Below, piece by piece: positions 7,835 through 15,101 of a stretch of 27,483 bases of DNA. The stretch is from contig JAPPEF010000056.1 of NCBI GenBank assembly GCA_028875335.1, forward strand, positions 1 to 27,483, in the 5' to 3' direction. The notes under the pieces were generated by a model. That model was not told the DNA's origin. It did not search any database and was given only the letters and a program-made list of their open reading frames with translations. Position numbers and translations under genes: made by a program. This DNA is from Gemmatimonadota bacterium (GTDB lineage: Bacteria; Latescibacterota; UBA2968; UBA8231). Positions within the stretch are counted from its first letter, which is position 1, and every line of letters starts with the position of its first letter.

Positions 7835-8017
7835 CTAGGGTGCGTCGGTTTTCTGAGATGCTGTGGCAGCTCGTGGGGACAACGAAACAATTTTGTGACC
7901 GCTTGTTTTTTGCCGTTCGCGAGCAGCGCGGCAAATGGCCTTGATGTCGTAGTTATACTGCGCCGCATACTCTTCGCGTATGCGGCGGACTTCTGCAATA
8001 ATTGGATCGCGCCACAT
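7835..8017 (-). CDS. Small PIN-associated partner protein (antitoxin-like)
   Basis: A 60-residue protein. The start WRDPIIAEVRRIREEYA, then NYDIKAICRAARERQ and SGHKIVSL, match the small protein that regularly sits beside YIETS-type PIN proteins; I know the pairing by recurrence, not by a named Pfam. Its ATG lies four bases after the PIN stop codon, and a GGAGG inside the end of the PIN gene precedes it by nine bases, so it is translated from the same mRNA. A role as antitoxin is inferred; the order toxin then partner is the reverse of the common vapBC order. The gene ends two bases from the convergent sulfatase stop, with no terminator visible. Confidence 0.72.
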   Translation of the reverse strand: MWRDPIIAEVRRIREEYAAQYNYDIKAICRAARERQKTSGHKIVSLSPRAATASQKTDAP

Positions 8018-8021
8018 GATG

Positions 8022-8495
8022 CTAGACCTCCATTAGTTCTTGGGGCGTACAGATAGTTGGTGGTTCGTACCCGAATGACCGGCAAATGGCCTCAATTCGA
8101 GGACGAAGCACAGCATTGGCAATATGCGTACAATTCCAAGTTAGCAGGTATTCCATATCGCAAACGGTTGCGATTGAGACGTGTAAGGCATCGACTTGTG
8201 CCTTCTCCGGTAGAGGTAGCTGGTCAACCAACCCATCGGCTAAAGTCTCAACCGCCGCAGTGACATCAAGTTGCTGTATATCAGCGATCACATCCAAGCG
8301 TACTCTAGCAGCAATCGCGTCTCCTAGAGTACATTCGTCAATGACAAATTGCGAAATGAAAAGGTCAAAATTTTCGCGGTGTTCGTTCCACCAATCGTGG
8401 GTCAATTGCTGGTTTGCCGCTGTGACTAGATCGCGACTCGGTTTCGATGTGAGATAACTGATGAAGCTGGTTTCGATATAAACCGTAGATTTCAT
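8022..8495 (-). CDS. PIN-domain ribonuclease, VapC-like toxin
   Basis: 157 residues from the chosen ATG. AAGGAG five bases upstream of codon ATG-AAA-TCT fixes this start; a longer frame begins 21 bp upstream but has no ribosome site and adds seven residues before the PIN motif. The PIN acidic residues are E8 (YIETSFISYL, Glu in place of the first Asp), E54 (VIDEC), D102 (VDALHVSIA) and the TWNCTHIAN segment at 119-127. The length and motif spacing fit a single-domain PIN RNase, which would cleave a structured RNA such as tRNA if active. It is the second gene of DUF2442-PIN-small partner and lies downstream of the dynamin operon on the same strand. Confidence 0.86.
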   Translation of the reverse strand: MKSTVYIETSFISYLTSKPSRDLVTAANQQLTHDWWNEHRENFDLFISQFVIDECTLGDAIAARVRLDVIADIQQLDVTAAVETLADGLVDQLPLPEKAQVDALHVSIATVCDMEYLLTWNCTHIANAVLRPRIEAICRSFGYEPPTICTPQELMEV

Positions 8496-8537
8496 CTTCA
8501 CTCCTTGTAGATCCATCCCCAGACCAGATTATCGCGC

Positions 8538-8795
8538 TTATTGACTGCTGCCAAAACCCGTATTTTTTACAGAATCCAAGTACACTGTATCAGGACATAT
8601 ATCTTGTCCATGAGGCCAAACCACAGTTCCATCCACGGCTTTTACTTTTATAAAGTAACTTTTATCCTGCAATTCTTGAAACACACCGAAATTCAATAAT
8701 CCAGAACAGTCATAGACCCCCTGCTCTTCATTATCGAAAAACAGCTTCAATTTGTGTCCTTCTATTGCGGTAGTTTCTAATACCCTTGGATTCAT
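8538..8795 (-). CDS. DUF2442 domain protein
   Basis: An 85-residue protein with the whole DUF2442 pattern: an early LKLFFDNEEQGVYD strand, LLNFGVFQELQDKSYF, and the closing VVWPHGQDICPDTVYLDS. DUF2442 proteins are usually found next to DUF4160 proteins and are treated as TA-like or regulatory, with no proven activity. No DUF4160 gene is present here; the next gene is the PIN RNase, 42 bp downstream. The start is supported by GAGG about nine bases before the ATG. AT-rich codon use sets it apart from the flanking catabolic genes. Confidence 0.85.
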   Translation of the reverse strand: MNPRVLETTAIEGHKLKLFFDNEEQGVYDCSGLLNFGVFQELQDKSYFIKVKAVDGTVVWPHGQDICPDTVYLDSVKNTGFGSSQ

Positions 8796-8857
8796 AAATT
8801 TTACCTCAAAGGATCAATCTTGTAGGGTTGTTGCCCAGATACGGTAGCTTGCGGGCG

Positions 8858-9361
8858 TCATCTTTCCCGATGATCGCTGCCCAGTTCCTCATCGAATAGC
8901 CGTTTGGCTTGGGTAGCGGCCCATTGCTCGCATGCGTGTGCTGCTTGGGTGGTCGGCTCGCGAACATCCGGGGGAACTGAAAGATCGAGCTCGCTAAGCG
9001 CAACTTCTACCGCTTCTTGGAGCTTTTGTTGCTCCCATCGCCATTCGTCGGAATTGAGATACAGAACCGGCATGGCTAGTACTTCCTCTCGACCGGCGAG
9101 CAACTTCTGCAAAACATCTCGCGACGCCCCACGACGGTTGCGTTCAAGGCGAAGCTCGTAGCAGAGCATCTCATCGCGGTAGGTCTCCACCCTCTGTTGG
9201 ACGAAGGAACATTGCTCTTGGAATGGGGGAGATGGAGGATTTATGTGATATGTGCTTGGCGTGCTTGCGTTGCGAAGGCTATGACGCCTATACCATATAA
9301 CAGTGCCGCCTACAATGATCGCCGTACCGGCGGCCAAAATCACAATACTCGTCGTACTCAT
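8858..9361 (-). CDS. Single-pass membrane protein, fourth gene of dynamin operon
   Basis: A 167-residue protein of unrecognised family. Residues 5-24 (SIVILAAGTAIIVGGTVIWY) form one transmembrane helix, followed by RRHSLR. By the positive-inside rule the C-terminal 140 residues should face the cytoplasm. A Pro/Ser linker (about 31-46) leads to a charged helical domain (about 50-165) with FVQQRVETYRDEM and EWRWEQQKLQEAVEVAL. Its ATG directly follows the TAA of the third dynamin with no gap, and GAGGAG seven bases upstream lies within that gene, so translation is coupled. The likely role is membrane anchor or receptor for the cytoplasmic GTPases. This is inferred from position and topology only. 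Confidence 0.72.
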   Translation of the reverse strand: MSTTSIVILAAGTAIIVGGTVIWYRRHSLRNASTPSTYHINPPSPPFQEQCSFVQQRVETYRDEMLCYELRLERNRRGASRDVLQKLLAGREEVLAMPVLYLNSDEWRWEQQKLQEAVEVALSELDLSVPPDVREPTTQAAHACEQWAATQAKRLFDEELGSDHRER

Positions 9362-11335
9362 TTAGGCACTCCTCGCTAGGTCATATTCAGCTTTGAGTTC
9401 GTCCACTTGTAGTTTTCGCCGATCTAATTCCACAAGCTGATCGTCAATCTCTTGCCGCTTGTCCTCATCCGACGAAATTTTTTCTTGCAACTCTTCTAAC
9501 AGTTCCTGTCTCTCTTCAAGAATGCGCTGACAACTCCCTTCCATTGTCTTGAGAGCCTCTTGGCCGCGACTAAGTAACTCTCTTCCAATGTGTTCAGAGA
9601 GTCCCTTAAGAGTCTCTTGTAGAAGAGACTCAAGTTCAACGTTCAACCGCCCAACAGCAGCACGTTTGCCTACCCCTGTATCCACAAGCCTCTGCCACCA
9701 AGTAGTTGCAGCTTTCACAGTACTCTGCAGAGTTTCAAGGTTAAGGTTGTTTCTCAGTCCTTCTTCTACCTCTTTGCAAATGGTATGAGACGAGATCGGC
9801 AGTAAGTGATACCGTGGTTCCTCAACAGTGAATCCGCTTGCCAACAACTTATTTGAGAGGTCATTCTCCGCCTCATTGAGCATGTTTTCGATCTTACTCA
9901 CAATATCTCTGATAGCATCCGAGAGAGAGTTACGACTACGATACAGATGGTTTCCGATACCCATCGCTATCCCTGCCATATTATCGATCGGCACTCTGGC
10001 AAGGTCGTCGTTGATCTCTTGCTTTACCTTGCGAATCGTTTCATTAATGCTGTCGTGCAGAGGCCCTTGTGCTTCGTCAAGATCCTTCTCGAACTTCTTT
10101 CTCGCATTCACAACAACTGAACTTATCGAACTAATGTTTTCTTTCACCCGATCTAGTTCTGCGCGACGCTCCTCCCCCGATGCGTTAAGAGCATCGCGAT
10201 TAGCCGTCAATATCGCCTTGTCTTGAGAGATGCCTGCATCGGCCTTTTCAAAGACGCTGTCCAAACGGCTCTGATGTGCCACGATAATACCGTCGCCTTT
10301 AGTGGCGATGATTCGTCGTTCAATGACATTGCGGAGTCGATCAAGACCATGTTTCCCTGGATCTAGATAGCCCTTGCCAGATAGTTCCCTCTCATGCCAT
10401 GTCAAATCCTCGGACAGGGGACGTCCCGCTTCCTGCATGGCGGAAATAAGTGCCCCGAGACCGCTGACGAGTACGATCTGATCGTCGTCTCCGAACAGTG
10501 CCTTCATCCTCAAGTCGCCGCTGTCCCGAGTTTTCCGAATATGGCTCAGGATGGCCGCTTCGTTGGGCTGTAGATCGCACTTGTTTACCGCGATGATGCG
10601 CCGTTGAGGATCGATGTGTGCCAAGTGCTCGTCAATGAACTTCACGTCCGGCTCAGCTATGGCCGCCCCGGCAAAAGTGACGTACACCACAGCGTCGGCA
10701 CGCCCGATCCAATCGCGGGTAATTTTGTCGCGCTCTGGATTCGGATCATTGGTTCCGGGGGTATCGGCTACTGTCACTTGATGTAGCCACGGACGATCGG
10801 CCCACAACTGTACCCAGTTGACGTACGCACTGTATATACCGCCGCGGCTGCATACGGCCGCAAACTGGACGAGCTTATCAAGGCCATCTTCGGAAATGAC
10901 GCGTGCCGGATCGGTGAGCAGGTCGGGTTCCCTAAGCCCTTCCGCACGAGCATTATCCCGCGCCTCGGTCAGTTCCCGCGCGGATCGTTCATCCGGCTTG
11001 CTGGTTTCCACCACATGGCGAAACTCGTCAGGTGTGTACAGCGTGGCCTCAACTCGCTCACTCTCATCTCCTTCCATGAGTGCGATCTTAGCCGTCATGG
11101 TCGTAACGTGACTCGGCAGCACCTCTTCCGAGAAAAGCAGGGCGTTGAGCAGGGTTGATTTCCCGCAATTCATCTCGCCACAGACCGCTACGATGAAGCG
11201 ACCTTCTTGTAGGTTGGATTTTGCATCCTGAAGTGCCTCCACGTCTGCCTTTAGCAATTCGTGGTTTTCAATGACGCGGTCGTACCACTCGCAGAGGGCA
11301 GTTTGTCGCGTTTGGTAATCCTGTAGATTCTTCAC
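9362..11335 (-). CDS. Dynamin-like GTPase 3 (coiled-coil C-terminus)
   Basis: A 657-residue large GTPase. G1 is GEMNCGKST (53-61), G2 lies in the Thr-rich VTTMTAK (77-83), G3 is DTPG (191-194) and G4 is NKCD (251-254). The P-loop has Cys where the other two dynamins have Ser. The helical middle has DNMAGIAMGIGNHLY (about 437-451), a possible membrane-touching loop. The last 60 residues (about 595-655, EERQELLEELQEKISSDED...) form a strong coiled coil. Translation begins at a GTG whose last two bases share the TGA stop of the preceding dynamin (GTGA overlap), with AAGGAG eight bases upstream. Bacterial dynamin-like proteins remodel or tether membranes with GTP hydrolysis; the specific job here is not known. 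Confidence 0.85.
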   Translation of the reverse strand: MKNLQDYQTRQTALCEWYDRVIENHELLKADVEALQDAKSNLQEGRFIVAVCGEMNCGKSTLLNALLFSEEVLPSHVTTMTAKIALMEGDESERVEATLYTPDEFRHVVETSKPDERSARELTEARDNARAEGLREPDLLTDPARVISEDGLDKLVQFAAVCSRGGIYSAYVNWVQLWADRPWLHQVTVADTPGTNDPNPERDKITRDWIGRADAVVYVTFAGAAIAEPDVKFIDEHLAHIDPQRRIIAVNKCDLQPNEAAILSHIRKTRDSGDLRMKALFGDDDQIVLVSGLGALISAMQEAGRPLSEDLTWHERELSGKGYLDPGKHGLDRLRNVIERRIIATKGDGIIVAHQSRLDSVFEKADAGISQDKAILTANRDALNASGEERRAELDRVKENISSISSVVVNARKKFEKDLDEAQGPLHDSINETIRKVKQEINDDLARVPIDNMAGIAMGIGNHLYRSRNSLSDAIRDIVSKIENMLNEAENDLSNKLLASGFTVEEPRYHLLPISSHTICKEVEEGLRNNLNLETLQSTVKAATTWWQRLVDTGVGKRAAVGRLNVELESLLQETLKGLSEHIGRELLSRGQEALKTMEGSCQRILEERQELLEELQEKISSDEDKRQEIDDQLVELDRRKLQVDELKAEYDLARSA

Positions 11336-13254
11336 AGTACATGCTCCTTCACCCCATTGATCCGTTCTTGGAGTTTCTTCAGTTCTTTGGCCTTTGTCGT
11401 GGCCTGTGCTTGATTTCGTCCTGTGGTACTATTGATGGTTGCCTTCAGATCTTCTATAATGGTCAGATCGATAATGTCTTCTCCCAACAGCGCAAAACGT
11501 GAGATTATTTCATCAAATATTTTGTCTCTACTATCTTCGTCCTCATATTCGCACTGCCAAAATTTCCCACTCCTCTCAATTTCCCACTCCTCATCTTTTC
11601 GGAAATCTTGGCGTATTTCTTGAACCACGTTGCGAATCGTCTCAAGAGAAATCGCCTTTAACTGCTCAACAACTTCTTGAGGTGTAAAGTCGAAGTTGAT
11701 ATCAGGAAATCTTCCTATATACGAAAATAGCCTTTGATATATGCCAAGCATACGACGCCAATTATCGTGAGCACCCATTACGTCAGATGCTTTGCCTAAA
11801 TAAATATGAACTTGATAGTGCTCAGTATTCGACCAAAATCCCTCTTCAGTTCGCTGACCCTTGGCAACTATTTTATCAGGTGTCTCTTGGAAAATACCGC
11901 TAATGAGAGTGAACGTATCGATTTTCGCTTTTTCGATAGCGTTAAGGGCAGTCTTCTTACGTTTCTCATGATGACTTTCACCGAATCTGGAAGACTCACT
12001 TAGCGCACGTTTCAGGGCTAGATCCAACTCAGAAAGCGTCGTTTGCCAGTTTTCTCGCAATTGTAAGGTTTGCCGCTGAAATTGCTGTTCAAGCAGGACG
12101 TGTCGTTCGGCGGCCACGTTTTTCACCATCTCGGCAAGTTGCTCGCGCGATGCCAGTTCAAAATCCGACGAGGTAGGCACATCGTACACATTGCCGCTGA
12201 TATCGAATATGTAACTCTTTTCAGTTAGTTTCGCCGAAATACTTTCTTGAAATGAATCTCGCGCTTTGTACGCAGATCGCATACGCTGCATTGCACTGTC
12301 CAGCGCGTCGAGCGGCTCCTCATCTTTGGCTTCATTCAACTGCTTCGCAGAAACAAGCACGACACCGCTGAATCGGTCACCGTGATTCTCTTTGCAGAAA
12401 CGCTTCACTTCCCTACGCTGCGATGGCGGCAGATGCTCAGCCTTGTTGAGCAAGAGAAATATGGGTTGACGAGACTCGTTAGGCGATTTTTGTGACAGCC
12501 GACTCAACTGATTCAACAGCGTATCCGCAGGATTGCCTTTATTCGCATCCATGATCACAAATAGCACATCGGAATCCATGACAGCTTCTTCGGTTACTCT
12601 AGTATCATTCGCATTTGGAGGCGGCGCATTAAACCCGGGCGTATCGACGAATCGAATGTGATCGAGAACCGGGGAATTTACCGAAATGCGAAAGGTATGC
12701 GGCTCGCTGTCGCCCTCTTTCTTATGGCTAGCCAATGCGCGGTACTTCGTTTTATCCAGAGAGACCCATGTTCTGTCGGCCGATTCCTGCTCGATGCGTT
12801 CTTGGTCGCCATGGACGAAGTACGTTACAGATGCGGTCGTCGGCTCATCGCCTACCGGGCACAAATCCATTTCCAGCAGTGCATTGATGAACGTCGATTT
12901 ACCCGAATTGAAGTCGCCGACTACCGATACGGTCAAACGACCGAGTCCCTCTTGATGCTCGCGTTGCGCGGCGAGGTGATCAATCAAGCCCTTCTCCAAA
13001 GAATCCAACTTATCTGCGAGTTCGCCGGTCAAAAGATCGAGTTCAGCATCGGCAAACTGGTCGCGAACGGACCGCAAGGCGAGGAGACACGCAATCGTAG
13101 CTTTGAGATCGGTTCGCCGGGTATCTTCCTGTGGGGGGGATGAGAGGGCCTCTGTTTTTCTTGAAGAAATGGTCTTCTTAGGAACAGCCTTTTTCTTGCG
13201 AGTAGCTTTCTTCTTAGAAGCAGTCTTCTTGGCGACAGATCGCTTACTGCTCAT
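11332..13254 (-). CDS. Dynamin-like GTPase 2 with Lys-rich N-terminal tail
   Basis: A 640-residue large GTPase. Residues 4-33 are a Lys/Ala/Thr tail (KKTASKKKATRKKKAVPKKT), resembling histone H1/AlgP-type tails, then a helix-rich lead-in to G1 GDFNSGKST (113-121). G2 is in EPTTASV (137-143), G3 is DTPGFN (204-209) and G4 is NKAE (270-273), close to the canonical NKxD. The remainder (about 320-640) is helical and ends in a KAKELKKLQERINGVKEH coiled segment. The tail could bind nucleic acid or acidic lipid heads. The start ATG overlaps the TGA of dynamin 1 (ATGA). The tail is unlikely to be a false N-terminal extension, because no other ATG with a ribosome site lies before the GTPase core. Confidence 0.85.
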   Translation of the reverse strand: MSSKRSVAKKTASKKKATRKKKAVPKKTISSRKTEALSSPPQEDTRRTDLKATIACLLALRSVRDQFADAELDLLTGELADKLDSLEKGLIDHLAAQREHQEGLGRLTVSVVGDFNSGKSTFINALLEMDLCPVGDEPTTASVTYFVHGDQERIEQESADRTWVSLDKTKYRALASHKKEGDSEPHTFRISVNSPVLDHIRFVDTPGFNAPPPNANDTRVTEEAVMDSDVLFVIMDANKGNPADTLLNQLSRLSQKSPNESRQPIFLLLNKAEHLPPSQRREVKRFCKENHGDRFSGVVLVSAKQLNEAKDEEPLDALDSAMQRMRSAYKARDSFQESISAKLTEKSYIFDISGNVYDVPTSSDFELASREQLAEMVKNVAAERHVLLEQQFQRQTLQLRENWQTTLSELDLALKRALSESSRFGESHHEKRKKTALNAIEKAKIDTFTLISGIFQETPDKIVAKGQRTEEGFWSNTEHYQVHIYLGKASDVMGAHDNWRRMLGIYQRLFSYIGRFPDINFDFTPQEVVEQLKAISLETIRNVVQEIRQDFRKDEEWEIERSGKFWQCEYEDEDSRDKIFDEIISRFALLGEDIIDLTIIEDLKATINSTTGRNQAQATTKAKELKKLQERINGVKEHVL

Positions 13255-14966
13255 GCCTGACCTACCTTTTGGAGCCGATCGATATCGGCTTGGATACGCG
13301 ACACCTTGGCGTTGCGAGCGGTGAGATCGGTTCGCCGCTCGGATTCAATCTGCGAAAGCGCCCGCTGCACTTCTTCATACTCGCGCTCTAGCGGTTGAAA
13401 CACTTCAGACTCAAAGTATGCCTCGATCTCCCGCGCTGCTTGCGCCGAAAACACCCTACTTATATGGTCCATTGGCTCGGCGATACGCTTGTTTTTCCAC
13501 CACTCCCCGACAAGGTCGCTGGCTATGTTGACCGGATTAATCTCATGCAGGGCGATAAGCACACTTTTCCCGACTTTCTTCAACCCTTCGGTGGCTGCTG
13601 TAGTTGCGGTCTTTACCCCTATCTTGGTGGCCGCTTTGGCGGCAGCGGTACGCAATGCAGCACCGCCCGTCGCCTCTCCGGCAGTGGCAGCCACACCGGC
13701 GGCGGGGTTGATCGCAGCAACCAGTGCTGCCGTAGCGGCGGTTGCCCCCAAGTTCACGATCTTGTTGGTGTCCTTCAACAAGCGTTGGATTTCGGCGTCA
13801 ATCCCCCCAACATGGGTATCCCATTGTCGTCCCAATCTCGCAAAATGATCGCTAACCTTTGTTGCCAGTTCCGCGGTGAACTCGTCACTGACCTGTTGTA
13901 TGGCGAGATCGTCCGACGTAGCGGCAAACGAAGCCTGATAGTGATCGCATATTGCCTGCACATCCCGGCGGAGATCATCGCGCGACTTCTCAAAGCGTTG
14001 CCGTTGCTGGTGTAGCTCTTGGTCCAGCCTCACGCGTTGTTCATCCGCCTCTTTCTTGCGCCCCGCAAAATTTTCTTGCGACTCTAGCAAGCCACCGCGC
14101 ACCTGCTCAAGCAGTGAGATTGTACGCGGTACTAGGCGCACACTGGCCCGGTGATGTCGTTCAGCCATGAGGAACTCCTTGCGCGTCTCAAATACCTCGT
14201 GGATGGCGGTGCGTAAAGCACTGACGTCGCGCTTGGTCGCCTCCGGACCGGCACTTACGACCACAATGCGCCCCTCGACTTCTGATGTGGAACAGCCAAT
14301 GGTCTGCGCCAGTATGTCGGCAGTCTTTTCGACTACTGCCGCACGTTCAGTATCTGATTTCCTGTCGGCAAAGGTGAGCGCGATGAGAAAGCGATGCTGT
14401 AGGTGGCGGACGCCGGGCGAAGTAAGAAAGTCAGTGACGGTACGCGTCAAGCCGCCCTTGCTGATATCCACACAGATTACAGCGGCATCTACGAAGGGCA
14501 GCTCGCCCAAAGTGATCTCCGTGTGCTTTTCGATGAGCGTCGATAGTCCCGGCGTGTCGAGGAATACGAATCCCGCTGGAAACCCGGGGCGAGACGGGAG
14601 ACGCACAAGCGGCCGTCCCGGCGTGTCCCCGCGGGCGAGATCATCAAAATCGGGGCGGTTAATTGCGGTCTGCTCACCCTCGTCGTTCACGCGAAAATAC
14701 TCTGGCTCTTCAAGAGAAGGCGTCGAAATCACCTGTCCGGCCCGCGCTGTACAGGGCTCGTGCTGCACTGGCATGAGATCCTCCACGCCTACCAACTCGT
14801 TGATCAGCGTACTCTTGCCGCTATTGAAGTCCCCCAGAAAGCCGATCTGCACCGCGTCACCGCTCGTTAGACGCTGGATATCGTCGGCCAATATGTCCAA
14901 ATCCCACCGCGAGGCTACCTCGCGAAGTGTCTCCAATGCCGTTGAGCCACGTTGGTCTGTCGTCAT
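13251..14966 (-). CDS. Dynamin-like GTPase 1 with hydrophobic segment, first gene of operon
   Basis: A 571-residue large GTPase. G1 is GDFNSGKST (45-53), G2 lies in EPCTARAG (70-77), G3 is DTPGLST (137-143), and G4 is degenerate (LTFADRKSD, 197-205). A long helical region (about 280-400) is followed by a Gly/Ala-rich hydrophobic stretch, about 405-445 (NLGATAATAALVAAINPAAG and on). This is a plausible paddle or membrane-inserting hairpin, of the kind seen in bacterial dynamin-like proteins. A coiled coil closes the protein (about 515-567). It is first in the tightly packed four-gene block. The ATG is preceded by a duplicated GGAGAATAC, giving two possible ribosome sites. The most similar known arrangement is the multi-dynamin LeoABC locus of enterotoxigenic E. 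coli, but homology at gene level is untested. Confidence 0.85.
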   Translation of the reverse strand: MTTDQRGSTALETLREVASRWDLDILADDIQRLTSGDAVQIGFLGDFNSGKSTLINELVGVEDLMPVQHEPCTARAGQVISTPSLEEPEYFRVNDEGEQTAINRPDFDDLARGDTPGRPLVRLPSRPGFPAGFVFLDTPGLSTLIEKHTEITLGELPFVDAAVICVDISKGGLTRTVTDFLTSPGVRHLQHRFLIALTFADRKSDTERAAVVEKTADILAQTIGCSTSEVEGRIVVVSAGPEATKRDVSALRTAIHEVFETRKEFLMAERHHRASVRLVPRTISLLEQVRGGLLESQENFAGRKKEADEQRVRLDQELHQQRQRFEKSRDDLRRDVQAICDHYQASFAATSDDLAIQQVSDEFTAELATKVSDHFARLGRQWDTHVGGIDAEIQRLLKDTNKIVNLGATAATAALVAAINPAAGVAATAGEATGGAALRTAAAKAATKIGVKTATTAATEGLKKVGKSVLIALHEINPVNIASDLVGEWWKNKRIAEPMDHISRVFSAQAAREIEAYFESEVFQPLEREYEEVQRALSQIESERRTDLTARNAKVSRIQADIDRLQKVGQA

Positions 14967-14969
14967 ATT

Positions 14970-14994
14970 CCGTATTCTCCGTATTCTCCTTTGT
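14970..14994 (-). promoter_or_regulatory. Duplicated ribosome-binding region of dynamin operon
   Basis: On the minus strand AAAGGAGAATACGGAGAATA precedes the first dynamin gene. GGAGAATAC occurs twice in tandem, and the nearer GGAG lies about ten bases from the ATG. Two overlapping Shine-Dalgarno copies are uncommon and may raise initiation or allow standby binding. Confidence 0.5.
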
Positions 14995-15026
14995 ACAAGT
15001 TAGACCTGATCGCCAAACTTAATTTT

Positions 15027-15040
15027 ACATAACATTATGT
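15027..15040. promoter_or_regulatory. 14-bp inverted repeat upstream of dynamin operon
   Basis: ACATAA-CA-TTATGT has two perfect 6-bp arms with a 2-bp spacer. It lies between the predicted -10 (15081-15086) and the dynamin 1 start, in a very AT-rich stretch, where a bound repressor would block transcription. A site of this size can arise by chance. Confidence 0.35.
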
Positions 15041-15080
15041 TCAAGTCTTAGACGCGACCCAAGTCCTGTTACAGCGGACT

Positions 15081-15086
15081 ATTATA
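15081..15086 (-). promoter_or_regulatory. Candidate -10 element of dynamin operon
   Basis: The minus strand reads a perfect TATAAT here, 15 bp after the stop of the upstream sugar dehydrogenase gene. No matching -35 is seen at 16-18 bp. If used, it gives a 5' leader of about 105 nt. A stem AGTCC/GGACT follows at once and could shape the leader or act as a terminator of the upstream gene. Confidence 0.4.
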
Positions 15087-15101
15087 GTTTGGGACGGCTC
15101 C

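Noticed and set aside
12658..13143. Plus-strand frame of 161 codons opposite dynamin 2
   Set aside because: It is the complement of the GTPase core, with no ribosome site or recognisable fold.
14167..15003. Plus-strand frame of 278 codons opposite dynamin 1
   Set aside because: Ser/Arg-rich shadow translation with no motif; the minus-strand frame carries all G motifs.
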